DNA of 64,000 bases from Roridomyces roridus (taxonomy: Eukaryota > Basidiomycota > Agaricomycetes > Agaricales > Mycenaceae). Position numbers and translations under genes: made by a program. This document shows positions 1-11,688 of the stretch, one piece after another (the stretch's first letter is position 1; every line of letters starts with the position of its first letter). The stretch lies in assembly GCA_029378245.1 (NCBI GenBank), contig JARKIF010000122.1, positions 37,372 to 101,371 of the forward strand. The letters run 5' to 3'. Under the pieces are notes generated by a model. It searched no databases, was not told the DNA's origin, and worked only from the letters and a program-made list of their open reading frames with translations.

Positions 1-1195
1 AACGAGGTGCGGGTACAAGGAGGAACGGAGGTGGAGGCTGGAGCCGGGGGTGCCGCAGGTCGGCCTCTATGGTTCGAATTCTTCAAAGCGTCGCACTCAG
101 TCGATGCTAACGTTTCCTACAGACATTTTTTGAGGCAGGAATGCGGAGGCGGCGTGGAAAACAGCCGGGACAGGGTGAGGGCGCTGAAGGTAGTAGGAAG
201 GGAGGTGGCGGAACCGTGGGTCATGGTTGTGCTACGCCAAAAGCGTCACAGTCGGCTGGAACACTAGATTTTCCAAGAGTTGAGGCAGGATCACAGAGGC
301 TTCGGGCAAGAGGTAGCCCGAACGGAGGAACAGAGGCGGTCGACAGAGATCTTTCAGCGGGCGAAGGGTACATGGGAAGCGAGGATGGCGTGCTCACTGC
401 TCAAGGCAGGAGCATAGCGCCTGTGAGCGTGGATTGGCAGCGGGGTGCCAGAGCGTTGACGGTGGTGGTGGTATCGAAGGAAGGAGAGCTTCCCAATCGG
501 GAATAGTAGTAGTTGATCCGACTCGGACGCTGTGTAGACACGACCTGTTAGGTACGCTTCATGTCAACAATTTAAGCTACCTACTGGGTTCCGAAGGTAC
601 GCGAACGTAGCTTCCTTAGGTGAGATATCCAGGGATAGGGGGTGGTGAATAGAAGCTGCCAGACAGCGAAAGCCGTGGGAGTTGTGGTTCCCGCCTCGGA
701 TCGAAGCCGTGAGTGGTCTCGAAGTCAGGTCCGAGTGTGTATGGACCGGATGTAGCGTCGAATCCAGGGAGACGTTGGACCGGTGTAAGAGCGGGAGAGT
801 GGATAGGGGGAGGAGGGCTAGAAGGAAGTAGCCTGTCCGTATCTCCCATGGCGCGTGACAGGTGACCGTGGCGTGTGCTGCTGAGAGAAGCACGGAGGCA
901 GAACGCGTGTTGTTGTTGGTAGTTGTTGGTACACGGATCAAATGCACATAATTTCTCGGAGTCGCCTTTATACAACTTGTGGCATGGGGCCACCTTAAAT
1001 ATTTCACAATGTACATTCCAGGTATTAGAATGAGGTATCCCGGCGGTAAAATGGGGGGTAAACCACTGGAATGAGCGAGAAATGAAAAACCGCGCTGAAA
1101 CAGCCTTGGAAACCGCTTTGGCAGGACCCCGGGAACCTATCAAGCTACCACCAGTGGGTAGTCATGGTCCATCATTCATGATCCCGCTACCCCTT
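1..1195. other. No gene recognised
   Basis: I see no recognisable protein domain or conserved reading frame here. Several open frames overlap on both strands, but none has an internal motif, a matching paralogue or convincing splice sites. The sequence stops matching the inverted copy at 34.47 kb at about position 1195, so this is single-copy sequence in the window. Confidence 0.5.
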
Positions 1196-2113
1196 GATAT
1201 TGACAGGCACATAGCGGCACTAAACTCAGAACTCGTTCGGAGAACGTGCTTGGAAAACTGGCCGCCGTGGTGTATCCCATCCTCACGCTGCCGGACGAAA
1301 TAACCGCCGAAGTCTTCGTCCAATACACGTCTGGTACCCAACTGAAGGATGCAGTCCCATGGTTCTCGCCAGCGTCTGCTCTCCGTGGCGTTCAGTAGCA
1401 TTATCTACGCCCCGTCTATGGACGCATCTAGATCCCGGCCCCCCGTTTACTAGGTATCATTCGTCCCAGCAACAACTCCACCTGTCCTTCTCCCCCGTTT
1501 GCAGAACCTCATCCTAGGAGGCCACCTTACCCATGACATCATCCCCTTCCTTACTCTTCCCGCCCTCCGCAAATTCCACCTGGAGACGGTCGTAGGCATA
1601 TGCGGGGAACAAGTGGTGGGCCTCATCCGGAGATCGGCGTGCACTCTGGCAGATTTGCATCTTCGTGTCGAAGATCTGGATGACATGAACGCATTGCGTG
1701 ACTGTCTGCGGGCTTCACCAACCGTTCGAACCCTCGAAATCAATTGTCGAAACATCACGGATGACGGTGATACGGTCAAACAGGTGCTCAGTTTGATGCA
1801 CGACATCTCTCCCCTTGTCCCCGCGCTGTCGTCCTTGGCAATCAGCGAGTGTATGTAGGACAGCCGTTCATCTGTCTCCGCTCGTTGAGCTGCTCGCGGT
1901 CACAACGAGTGGCGGGGTGGGTCGACTAGAGTCATTCAAAATTTCCTTCATCCAGAAGGACCATACGTTCTGCTGCGACGATCCGAAAGGAGAAGCAGCG
2001 CATCGACCAGTCGTAGATATGCTGGACAAATTGCGGGAGATGCGTTCCCGAGGGCTCAAGGTGGAGATCCAGTCGGCGGTGGATTGGTTCAGTGACGAGA
2101 TTAACTCGAGGAT
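1196..2113 (+). pseudogene. Broken F-box/LRR protein gene, copy 1
   Basis: An F-box core can be read around 1255-1370 (LTLPDEITAEVFVQY), followed by the usual agaric continuation, a serine-rich 'SVCSPWRSVALSTPRLW' segment (about 1365-1420), and then leucine-rich sequence at 1499-1858 and 1900-2113. F-box proteins recruit substrates to SCF ubiquitin ligases through Skp1. The pieces lie in different frames and are separated by stops near 1395 and 1858, so no full-length product can be made without several frame changes. A near-identical inverted copy at 33.55-34.47 kb carries the same overall lesions, so the gene probably decayed before it was duplicated. A GT donor follows at 2114, suggesting a further exon once existed. 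No start codon is assigned with confidence. Confidence 0.7.
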
Positions 2114-3152
2114 GGTACGTTCAATAATTATGTTGTCTTTTCCTGTTCGAATGTTGAATTTGTTTGTTAGATTCAGGAAATTTGTGGCGAGGTTTGATTC
2201 ATGGCGAACACGTATGGTTAAAGAAATCTTTGGATGCCTTCAAATGGGGCTACATACATATATATCATATGGCATGGAGCAGCCCTCTTGGCTTGCTCTA
2301 GAGCTCTTGGCGACATGATACAGGAACATTGCAAGCTTGCCGCCGACCACAGACTCAATTGTGGCTCGGGCCCTTGAAACGTCCAAAACGAGTCGGTGTC
2401 GCGGCGAATGCCGCAGATTCCCATTGGCGCGATGCGACTAAGTACGGTCATGGATGCTTGTTCTCAGGTTCTTACTCGGGAGACTTGAAAGGTAAGTTCA
2501 GATTCTGTCAGGTAGAACGAACAGCCCTGCATATGCCATAAAGTACTCACCGCTCATCAATGAAACGGGTGCCATTCAGAATTCTTGGTTGCACTAGTAC
2601 TGGGGGAGTACTAGTGCGGTTAAATTTGTTGTCGAATGATTCTAATGTGCTATGTACAAAACTCAGGTCCATGGTTCTCCAAGGCAATCACCGTCGTTAT
2701 TTTCGACATTCCCACTAGTACTGTGGCGGACGCCGAACAATATTTGTCCTTGCTGATTATCTGATCGGTCCTTTTTTCTCTGCGTCCACCACCATCGACG
2801 GCTCAAGCTCAAGCTATCAGGACGCATCCACTGGCTCTCCACTTTCTGAATCTACCTCGATCTGTGGAAATTCATCAAGACTGAGGTGCCCTCGATCTCC
2901 TTGTTCTCGACGGAACGGTATATTTATCGCTCTGGAACACAATCGAGTCTTTGGCAGGCAGGACGCATTCAGGGTCGCAGCCGCAATATATTACATTTGC
3001 GTCCAAGCTTCTCGAATACCTCCTGTGTAAACTCCCGCCCTCCACGCGCACGGCGACTGATTTCACGGACCCACCACAGGGTCCTGCATGGCGTCTAGTC
3101 CGCTTCAAATCCGAGGACAGAACAGGGTGCCTGCAAGGCGCCGTAACCCGTG
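2114..3152. other. Spacer between F-box remnant and DUF6534 copy 1
   Basis: No coding region is recognised. The stretch is repeated in inverted form at about 32.5-33.55 kb, and from about 2625 onward it matches the region upstream of DUF6534 copy 2 (from about 6660), so the right part is probably the ancestral DUF6534 promoter region. It contains a strong hairpin near 2591-2618. Confidence 0.5.
2591..2618. repeat. Short perfect palindrome (hairpin)
   Basis: The arms GCACTAGTACT and AGTACTAGTGC flank a five-base G loop, giving an 11-bp stem. A related ACTAGTACT motif occurs again near 2713. The inverted copy at about 33.05 kb has one changed stem base. The role is unknown; it may be a transposon footprint. 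Confidence 0.55.
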
Positions 3153-3160
3153 CATATATA
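3153..3160 (+). promoter_or_regulatory. Probable TATA box of DUF6534 copy 1
   Basis: CATATATA lies about 65 bp upstream of the chosen ATG at 3223 and is kept at the same distance in copy 2. Confidence 0.5.
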
Positions 3161-3222
3161 CTTCATTGTTCGGATTCGCGCTCTACCCTTCTTTCCTTCC
3201 ACAAACCGCTACTAATCTCCTA

Positions 3223-4934
3223 ATGGGTGAATTCGACACCACAATCGGCTATATGCTGGTGTCTGTTCTGCGTATGTCCCGTCCTTGCTGCTCTTCCCTT
3301 GACGACACTTTATCCCATGCAGTGAATACGTTCTTTGGGGGCATCATAGCTTCCCAATTTTCAACCTATTACAACTCAAGTACGCTTTCCCCGCCGTCTA
3401 TCCCATATACAGGTGTCGAATCCTTGGTACTTAATAGGATTCGACGACCCGCCCTGGGTCAAGTCAGTATCTCCATTTCTACCATGCTCATGCGTTGAAT
3501 TTCCCAAACAGGCTTGGTGTCGTCGCTCTTTACCTGATGAATGCAGCGCACATTGTATCGATGGCGCTCATGGCCTGGTGCGAGTAACTCCTCCAACGTT
3601 GATCTCACCTAATGACGTTCTCATGTCAGGACCTACTGTGTCGCGTGGGTAGTTTCCTCCTGCTTCTCGAGCTACATCATTGAGTTCATGGCGACCATTC
3701 CCAGGGATTTCAACCACCCTGAGCTCATTAATCGTAGGCACAGCCGGCCAGTCCGGCGATTTTGCTCGTTGGCACGTTCCTAATTGCATACAGAAACTGG
3801 ATGGCCGTTGACCCTCTGCTCCGCAAGTGAGTCCGTTCCTGAATGGAATTTGCCGGCCTTGGAATTTCGGCAGTGACTGCGGTGCTGGCTCTTATCAATC
3901 AAACGTTCCAATCGCATAGGCAAGCATGCACGGTTCCCTGCGAGGTGTCGATTGAACCTGTTGCAGAATATACAGGTTCACCGGGAACAAATGGCTCGTG
4001 GCCTTCCTGGCCGTTGGAATCCTGGCAGATTGTGCACTGGGACTGGCAGCGTCAATTCAAGCCACGATCGCGACAACGTACGTTCACCTCCACGCTCATT
4101 GCCTTCTGCATTCTGACATCTATTGGGGGAACTCAGACTAGAAAAGATCGACGAACTCCAGGGTACGGTGGAGGGAAACCTAGCTCTCCAAGCCACGCTT
4201 GATATCATCATCTCAAGTACGCCGTTGCGCCTTCTCATTTAAATTCATTTGCTGAGCACCGGGGCAGTCATGCTTTCTGCCAGGTTCTATAAATCCAAGA
4301 CTCAAATCCACGCCGTTTCATTCGGGCCATCAAAGTCAAAGTTGAGACGCACGAACAAGGGTCTTAATATGCTCATGCGTGCTGCGATTCAATCTGGTAC
4401 CTTTACGTGTGCGTTTCCCTCTTCTCCTTTGCTCATGAGCCGATTCTGACGGGCGCCACACAGCTTTGTTCGCCATCGGGTCACTGGTGGCGTTCCGTTA
4501 CGCGCCTGGAACCTACATGAGTCTGATTTTCTCTGTTCCTATTGGGCGTATCTACACCCACGTATGTGCTGCCTGCCCCATAATATCCCTTCCCTCATCT
4601 TGCAATAACAAATCTGCAGACGATCCTAGACCACCTCATCAGCCGCGAGCACCTCCGACATATCCTCACTACCGACGGAAGCACGCGCACCCGCCCGCGC
4701 CCGGCGGTGGCTACGACCAATCGAAACGTCCCACAGAGCACTGTAGTGTTCAACACTCTGGGTACCACGGACATGATGTCTGGACACGATACTAGTGGGA
4801 GTGGGACTGGTTCTGGAACGGACTCGCTGCAGGTGCGCAATGAGAAGGACAAGGACCCCGAGGCGCAGCTTGAGCCCGAGGTGCATGAGATGCATTCGCG
4901 GAAGGGGCCAGAGCGTACATACGCCGAGCCATGA
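3223..4934 (+). CDS. DUF6534 multi-pass membrane protein, copy 1
   Basis: This is a multi-exon gene of the agaricomycete DUF6534 family, integral membrane proteins of unknown function with about seven hydrophobic segments. The start MGEFDTTIGY follows a TATA box. Splicing by eye gives the hydrophobic segments in the expected order: FFGGIIASQF, then LGVVALYLMNAAHIVSMAL, then TYCVAWVVSSC, then the WLVAFLAVGILADCALGL segment. After these come the family signature RRTNKGLNMLMRAAIQSGTFT-like region and the 'LIFSVPIGRIYTH / ILDHLISREHLRHIL' ending, with a polar Ser/Thr/Glu tail to TGA at 4934. Introns are about 45-70 nt; one at 3920-3966 uses a GC-AG border. The junction around 4219-4259 does not resolve into one frame by eye, so a lesion there is possible. 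Copy 2 at 7.28 kb and truncated copy 3 at 31.3-32.4 kb are paralogues. Confidence 0.8.
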
Positions 4935-5233
4935 TCAAAGTTCCCAGGTATTGAAAGATCCTTCGTATTCTTGTGGTTGTATAGTTTTTGCAAAAGAATG
5001 GAATAATTGAGACACATTAGTTGAAAAATTCCAGGCGCAGTGATCGAAAGACCCCTTCGATTCCACGACGTCCTTTCTGCCTCCACCTACGTATTGCTCT
5101 CGTTGCCCGTGGGAGAGAAGCCATCGAATTGGTTGGACACCTCAAGGCGGACAGCGTCCAGTCTCCTTTGGGTCTTCCCAAATTCATCGTAGAAGGGCGC
5201 CGCAGTGCGTTCCGCATGCGAAGAACTCGAACC

Positions 5234-6533
5234 TCAGACACAAGGCTCAGGCGACATTGGAAGGAATCGGGGATTATCATGGCTGCCCATAATGGGGCCC
5301 GCACCATCAACAACGAAGTACTCGAGATCTGGGAGGGCTCGGAGGACTTCGATGAGAGGGCCCATTTCGGGCCAGATCCGGCATGTGATCAACAAAAAAC
5401 TCCTCAAGGAGCACGGGGAACGTTGTATGAAAGGGAGTAGAATCGGGGTCGAATTGCACTTGCAGAAACTGGAGGGATGGTGCTGTGAGGTAATGCAACA
5501 CACGAGATCGTGAGGTGACAAGTCGGCGTAGTTGTGGGAGATGTATGCCACCCTTGCTGTCATCCGGTGCTGGGTGGTCTAACAAGTCGAAGAAAGTTAG
5601 ACGACACTCGACCAGGTTGTGAGCAGCGGACAAGATATCAAGTTGTCTGGGGCAAGGATGTTTGCCGTGATAGTGCGTTATCTGGGCCCAGGGGACGTCG
5701 AGTGGGGCGGAGCCCACTGAAAGTGCGAGATCGGTGAGAACAACTCGACGCAAGGACGGAGCATCCGACAGGAAACTGAAGGCTCCCTTTATTGAATGCC
5801 AGTGATATGCCCCTGCTCGGTCAATGAACTCAAAGTTCTCGAGGGCAGGGATTCGATTGCGGATGCTTTGAATAAGATCATATATGGCTGCGTTGGTGGC
5901 CGGGAAATGTAGTTCGAAAAAGAATTTCCTCCAGCGATGGGATTCTGCAAGGATCTTGCTGAGTAGAACGGTAGCCGGCGGGCCTTCATTCTCTTCCCGC
6001 CACTCAACAGACACATCGAGCGTGAGGTTGGCGGAACGGAGAAGCTGGCATTCGAGGAAGGAAAGAGGGTAGATGTGGAGGGCCGGAGACTCATGACGGT
6101 ACGGGCATGAGATATGAATGGTGCGCCACAGAAATGGGGTGCCGAGTGCCACGACTCTCCACGACCTGCATATGTGGCCGAGAATCCAAGGGGGAGAGTA
6201 CACGTCTCGAAAATGCGTATACCAACTTGCAGTGCGAACTCGGCGCGTGAATGATGTCCAGGAGAATATTTCCGCCAACAGCTCGTTCGGCATGCGACGC
6301 ACTGGCGACAGAATCGCCGCATACGACCGAATGCAATCTGCTGTCGCGTCGCGCTCAGCAACGAGGCTCTTGACAACGTGACCGCTGCTCCGAGAATCGT
6401 CAATCTGGAAGTCCAACGCAGCCAGTTGCGAGCGTTTCTTATCAAGAAAAGCGAGGAGCGAGGAGATTTCGGCATCGGGAGGAGGATCGTTGCCTAGGAG
6501 GAGATGGGTGCACGGCGGTGGGGAAAGATCCAT
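5234..6533 (-). pseudogene. F-box protein gene with C-terminal frameshift
   Basis: The product starts MDLSPPPCTH at 6533 and shows a coiled coil (about residues 20-55), an F-box-like domain (RRMPNELLAEIFSW, then WILGHICRSWR) and the family landmarks LDVSVEWRE, LDVPWAQITHYHG and LDILSAAHNLVECRL. The frame is open to 5307, but paralogues continue LPFIQRS after the FDPDS position. Here that sequence lies one frame over (about 5440-5234), so a single-base indel near 5440 has altered the tail. Further decayed C-terminal sequence can be followed to about 5127. F-box proteins are SCF ligase adaptors. It lies antisense between two DUF6534 genes. The N-terminal part is nearly identical to the copy at 30.3 kb. 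The shortened product might still be made. Confidence 0.75.
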
Positions 6534-7211
6534 GCTAGAAAAGAAAGGTCCGGGAAGAGAAGCCTGGATGGTGGAGGATATCCACCTTGCAATTGAGATG
6601 GTGGTGGTTCGGGTCAAAGGAAGTAGCATCACGTGGAACGTGATAGCCGAACAAATGCGGAATTTGTTGTCGAATGATTCTAATGTGCTATGTACAAACC
6701 TCAGGTCGGTGGTTCTCGAAGGCAGTCACCATCCTTATCTCCGTCATTCCAGGCGGGATAGCAAAGGAAGGTGCTTTGCCGACGGCCAACCGAACTTGAA
6801 CCGAAAAACAGTATTTGTCCTTGCTGATTATCTGATCGGTCCTTTTCTCCGCTTCCCCCCATCCACTGCTCAAGCTCAAGCTACCAGGACGCATCCACTG
6901 GCTCTCTCCTTGCTGGGCATCTAAATCAATCTATGGATAGTCTTTAGGACTGAGATGGCCTCGATCCCCTCTAGAACACAATCGAGTCTTTGGCGGGCCG
7001 GATTGGGGCAGGACGCATTATGATTCAGGGTTGCAGCCGCAATATAGCACATTTGAGTTCCTCGAATACCTTCTGTGTCAACTCCTACCCTCCAGCCGCA
7101 CAGCGACCGATTTCACGGCCCACACAGGGTCCTGCATGGCGTCTGTCCGCATCAAATCGGACGACAGAACATGATGCCTGCAAGGCGCCGTAACCCTCGT
7201 GGAAGGATGTG

Positions 7212-7219
7212 CATATATA
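7212..7219 (+). promoter_or_regulatory. Probable TATA box of DUF6534 copy 2
   Basis: CATATATA about 65 bp before the ATG at 7282, in the same position as in copy 1. Confidence 0.5.
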
Positions 7220-7281
7220 CTTCATTGTTCGGATTCGCACTCTGCCCTTCTTTCCTTCCACAAACCGCTACTAATCTCCTA

Positions 7282-8992
7282 ATGGGTGAATTCGACACCA
7301 CAATCGGTTATATGCTGGTGTCTGTTCTGCGTATGTCGCGCCCTTGCTGCTCCTCCCTTGACGACACTTTATCATATGCAGTGAATACGTTCTTTGGGGG
7401 CATCATAGCTTCCCAATTTTCAACCTATCACAACTCAAGTACGCTTTCCCCGCCGTCTGTTCCATATACAAGCGTCGAATCTTTGTACTTAGGATTCAAC
7501 GACCCGCCCTGGGTCAAGTCAGTATCTCCATTTCTACCATACCCATGCGTTAAATTTCCCAAACAGGCTTGGTGTCGTGGCTCTTTACCTGATGAATGCA
7601 GCGCACATTGTATCGATGGCGCTCATGGCCTGGTGCGAGTAACTCCTCCAACGTTGATCTCACCTAATGACGTTCTCATGTCAGGACCTACTGTGTTGCG
7701 TGGGTAGTTTCCTCCTGCTTCTCGAGCTACATCGTTGAGCTCTTGGCGGCCATTCCCAGGGATTTCAACCACCCTGAGCTGATTGATCGTAGGCACAGCG
7801 ATTTTGCTCGTTGCCACGTCCCTGATTGCATACAGAGATTGACTGGACGTTGACGCTTTGCGCCTCGAGTGAGTTCATTCCTGAGTGGCATTTACTGGCC
7901 TTTGAATTTGGGCAGTGACAGCGGTGCTGGCTCTCATCAATCAAACGTTCCAATCGCATAGGCAAGCATGCACGGTTCCCTGCGAGGTGTCGATTGAACC
8001 TGCTGCAGAATATACAGGTTCATCGGGAACAAATGGCTGATGGCCTTCCTGGCCGTTGGAATCCTGGCAGATTGCGCACTGGGAGTGGCAGCGGCAATTC
8101 AAGCCACGATCGTGACAACGTACGTTGACCTCTACGTTCCTTGCCTTCTGCATTCTGACATCCACTGCGGAAACTCAGACTAGACAAGGTCGACAACCTC
8201 CGGGGTCCGGTGGAGGGGAACCTAGCTCTCCAAGCCACGCTTGATATCATCGTCTCAAGTATACGCCGTTGCGCCTTCTCGTTCAAATCCATTTGCTGAG
8301 CATCGGGGCAGTCATCCTTTCTGCCAGGTTCTACCAATCAAAGACGCGAATCCACGCCGTTTCATTCGGGCAATCAAAGTCAAGGCTGAGACGCACGAAC
8401 AAGGGGCTCAATATGCTCATGCGGGCTGCGATTCAATCTGGTATCTTTACGTGTGCGTTTACCTCTTCTTGACATCGTTGACCGGGGTCTATTCTGACTG
8501 GGACATGGATGGCTACAGCTTTGTTCGCCATCGGGTCTCTGTTGGCATACCGCTACGCGCCTGGAACGTACACGAACCTCATCTTTTCTGTTCCTATCGG
8601 GCGTATCTACACCCACGTATGTACTGCCTGCCCCATAATATCCCTTCCCGCCCCATCTTGCAATAACAAATCTGCAGACAATCCTAGACCATCTCATCAG
8701 CCGCGAGCACCTCCGACACATCCTCACTACGGACGGAAGCACGCGCACCCGCCCGCGCCCGGCGGTGGCTACGACCAATCGAAACGTCCCACAGAGCACT
8801 GTAGTGTTCAACACTCTGGGTACCACGGACATGATGTCTGGACACGATACTAGTGGGAGTGGGACTGGTTCTGGAGCGGATTCGCTGCAGGTGCACAATG
8901 ACAAGGACAAGGACCCCGAGGCGCAGCTTGAGCTGGAGGTGCATGAGATGCATTCGCGGAAGGGGCGAGAGCGTACACACGCCGAGCCATGA
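7282..8992 (+). CDS. DUF6534 multi-pass membrane protein, copy 2
   Basis: A paralogue of copy 1 with the same start (MGEFDTTIGY), the same exon order and the same GC-AG intron, here 7962-8008. The hydrophobic segments, the RLRRTNKGLNMLMRAAIQSG region and the APGTYTNLIFSVPIGRIYTH / ILDHLISREHLRHIL ending are all present, with a 60-70 residue polar tail rich in Ser, Thr and Glu that ends at 8992. The tail differs from copy 1 at only a few positions. As in copy 1, the junction near 8254-8294 cannot be resolved to one frame by eye. Family members are predicted plasma- or endomembrane proteins with no known activity. The 3' half of the truncated inverted copy at 31.3-31.97 kb matches this copy better than copy 1. 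Confidence 0.8.
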
Positions 8993-9039
8993 TCAAAGTT
9001 CACAGGTATTGAAAGATCCTTCGTAATCTTGTGATTGTA

Positions 9040-9063
9040 TAATAATAATAATAATAATAATAA
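9040..9063. repeat. (TAA)8 microsatellite
   Basis: Eight uninterrupted TAA units lie in the 3' flank of DUF6534 copy 2. The same place in copy 1 has no repeat, so the tract expanded after duplication. Confidence 0.9.
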
Positions 9064-9234
9064 AGGGCATATGGTCCCGCGCTGTTTGTGAAAAAAGAAT
9101 CCAAGAATTGAGCCGTATTATGTAGTTCAAAAAATTCAGGACAGTGATCGAAAGACCCCTTCGATTCCACGACGTCCTCTGCATCTCCTCTCCATCTACA
9201 TATTGCTCTCGTTGCCAGTGTGAGAGAAGCCATC

Positions 9235-9699
9235 GAATGAATCTTACACGATCAACAGACACTCGACGCGCCCGCGCGATGACCATCCTTGTTTTGGATC
9301 ACCGCTGAGCAGGCTGCTGCCGCAGGTCCTGTCTCCCCGTGAGTCGCCGTGCCTCGCCTTGAACAAAGCCGCCCCTCCCGACGCCGCCGCGGCGGCGACG
9401 CGGTCCTCTCATCCTCGGCATCAAACCGGAGCCTGAGAGCTCGTGCGGTCGTGAGGCCAATTTACCCTGCTGCCACGCAGTCCGCGACGCACGTTCTGGA
9501 TGGCCTGTGCGCTGATGCTCCTCACTCCATCCGACCCAGTGCCGGATTGATACGCATGGGATACAATAGGATAGCGTTGGCTTGGAATCGCCCGATGGAA
9601 ACGAGAGGGCAACAGACCCTTGGGCTCTCGAATCGATTCTCCCTCGACCGCCATTGCAATTTTATCTGTAGACTGTATGTTATCTACGGAAGAAACGAT
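9235..9699. other. No gene recognised
   Basis: Sequence between the end of the DUF6534 tandem unit and an F-box C-terminal remnant. A long open frame crosses it on the plus strand, but it also runs antisense through the F-box remnant and shows no domain. Confidence 0.4.
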
Positions 9700-9990
9700 T
9701 CAGAACAAGTGATGAGGCTCCCACTCCTCCAGAAAGTTGAATGTTTGGTTATAAGGGACAAGTACGACGTCAATCCCCCCCGCTTCCTTTGCAAACTCTT
9801 CCCAAATGTGTACGTTAGGATCGCGATCGCTGGGGGGCTGCCACAGCACACGCAAGCTCCGCAACCGTTGGGCAGACCCCATGCCCCGACGAGACCGGAC
9901 CGTGGAAAGGAGCGCGTCGAGCTCCGAATGTTGAATTTGTGTGCCGCATCCGAAGAACTTGAGGCTCGGACGGCGATCTGCCTACACTGA
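9700..9990 (-). pseudogene. C-terminal fragment of an F-box protein gene
   Basis: One open frame on the minus strand ends at a TGA at 9700-9702 and reads through about 95 codons. It includes LRSLRVLWQPPSD, VHIWEEFAKEAGGIDVV and a final FLEEWEPHHLF. This pattern, a late leucine-rich repeat followed by a short acidic helix and an aromatic C-terminus, is typical of the last exon of agaric F-box proteins. The FFGCGTQ lead-in resembles decayed sequence downstream of the F-box gene at 5.2-6.5 kb. No F-box, coiled coil or start codon is attached, so it is an orphan 3' end. Confidence 0.55.
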
Positions 9991-10756
9991 CTCGGAAAAA
10001 GTAATGGATCACGCGTGGTTCGAAGTTGTTTGATGCATTGCTTCACAGCCACACCACTTCTGGGCAATGTTAAGGTCTTCAAAGGAAGCTTACAGGGTCT
10101 AGTATATACCCGTAAAATATTGAGTTGCCTGACCCTCTCCTTGCTAAAGCAGAGCGATCACGAAAATGAAAGTGATCCATTTTAAAATCTGGTTTCCGTC
10201 AAATCTGTGTGTTTGATCTTTTATCTGGACTTAATGCTGCAGGTGCAACTGGAAATTGGACTGGATGATAGCTTGATGTCTGTTGAGCAATTCTGGGCCC
10301 AAAAATCCGATCTCAAGTGGGTTGGTTGTGAAGCCCTTGGTCAATGAAGTGGTGACCACTAACATGGCAAAGGTGCCCATGGCCTGCCAGTAGTCTTTAA
10401 TGAGAGGTCTCAAGCATGTATAGGGCAACTCTTCCAATCCTAAGGACTGCCCCAATGACACAGGCAAGGTGACTGTGACCACCTCACACCCTATCAGGGT
10501 CGAAGAACTTCCACCACCGTTTGGCCACGGCTCTTTGGTGGCCTTGATCTTGAAATAGGGCCTTGCACAATGTGAAAATCTGGCTGAATACAGTAGATGC
10601 CGGTCACTGGGTTACACCTAGAGTGTAAGAAAGGCAACTCATGCAGACGTGCATGGTGGGTGGTTGCCTGATGTTGATTTTTGCATGATCTGTATATACA
10701 GCCTGGGCAAGGAGCCTCCCAACAGCCCCGATAAGCCATATTTCTGGGTCTTGATT
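9991..10756. other. No gene recognised; breakpoint of the sedolisin fragment
   Basis: Homology to sedolisin stops abruptly at about 10757, inside the coding sequence. The 760 bp to the left match nothing else in the window. An open frame on the minus strand (10231-10482) has no recognisable domain. I found no terminal inverted repeats that would identify an insertion. Confidence 0.4.
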
Positions 10757-11263
10757 GGTCAGTTGTGCGGGTGAGTGGTTCTGCAAGCGAGGGATGGGAG
10801 AAGCGCTGGTATTGTGCACGGAAGAGCGTGTTGGCCTGGGAAACCGACATGTTGACAGAAACCCAGTTGCCATGGGGCGAGGTCGATGTGGCACTCAGTC
10901 CGTTGGCGGAGGTAAAGTTTTCAAACGCAGCAAGTGTCTCGGACGAGGGCTTGACGAATTCTTTGACCTATCGGTCGTCAGCTCAGTCCGGCGCACAAAG
11001 AAAAGCCCAATCACCTCGTCTGCAGAGAGCCATCGTCTGAACGCTACATGCCCTGGGGTCGAGATCGCCGTCAAGGTGTCGTGTAGACCAGAGATATTCT
11101 TCCCGGCCAAAGCGAGCCGCAGAGTGAGTTGGTCGCTCTCCGGAGCGGTGCCTTCGTAGATGAACCCGGCCGGAGCTGCCGACCGACTGTGGTGAAGAGT
11201 GAACGAACCTGCTGAAACCAGGGCAGCGAGAGCAAGAAGGTGGAAGATTTTGAGGAATGACAT
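10757..11263 (-). pseudogene. Truncated S53 sedolisin gene, copy A
   Basis: The fragment encodes the signal peptide (MSFLKIFHLLALAALVSAGSF) and about two thirds of the prodomain. Exon 1 ends RRWLSADEV; exon 2 begins VKEFVKPSSE and breaks off after HPSLAEPLTRT. Sedolisins (peptidase family S53) are secreted acid serine peptidases, and fungal members often act as tripeptidyl peptidases. The whole catalytic domain (Glu, Asp and Ser centre) is missing, so no peptidase can be made. Copies B (43.3-45.3 kb) and C (54.5-56.5 kb) continue past this point. About 700 bp of 5' flank is also shared with copy B, so promoter and 5' exons were duplicated together. Confidence 0.85.
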
Positions 11264-11688
11264 GCCAATCCAGTGTGCGCCCTCTCCCATTTATGTAGTG
11301 CAGGGATCCTGTAAGTGAACAATCATCTCGAATGGAAATATCAGTCGGGGAATCGCACCTGCGGCGCAGTCTGAGCAACTGCGGCAGTTCATTCAACGCT
11401 GCGCCGGTGATATGAAGCCGTTGGCGTTCGTCACGGATATGCGGGTTCCCCGGCGGATTTACGCCAGGGGTATGGGCCAGTACCGGGTCCGGGTACGGGT
11501 TGTGGAGGCCGACCATTGATTGCACATTCTCGCCGGCAACAAGATAAAGTCTGCTGAAGTCTGAGGCAAGAGTTAGCGAGGCAAAGGAAAGATGGCAGCT
11601 GTGCCACCATAGCGATAGCCCTTCCTATATATAGTATACACTCACGCACAGCACGAAAAACCATGTCGTCTGGGTTGAAGCGGATCCC

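Larger units (their letters stand above)
2625..5118. repeat. Tandem duplication unit 1 (DUF6534 unit)
   Basis: The unit runs from a shared TTTGTTGTCGAATGATTC segment upstream of DUF6534, through the gene, to about 180 bp after its stop. It is repeated in direct orientation at about 6660-9234. An F-box gene on the opposite strand lies between the two units. Confidence 0.75.
6660..9234. repeat. Tandem duplication unit 2 (DUF6534 unit)
   Basis: Direct repeat of the 2625-5118 unit, including the promoter region, the gene and about 240 bp of 3' flank. The 3' flanks share AGACCCCTTCGATTCCACG and the adjacent bases and diverge at about 5118/9234. Confidence 0.75.

Noticed and set aside
7..506. Plus-strand open frames at the left edge
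   Set aside because: Gly/Arg-rich GC-driven frames with no motif; two overlap in different frames with equal plausibility.
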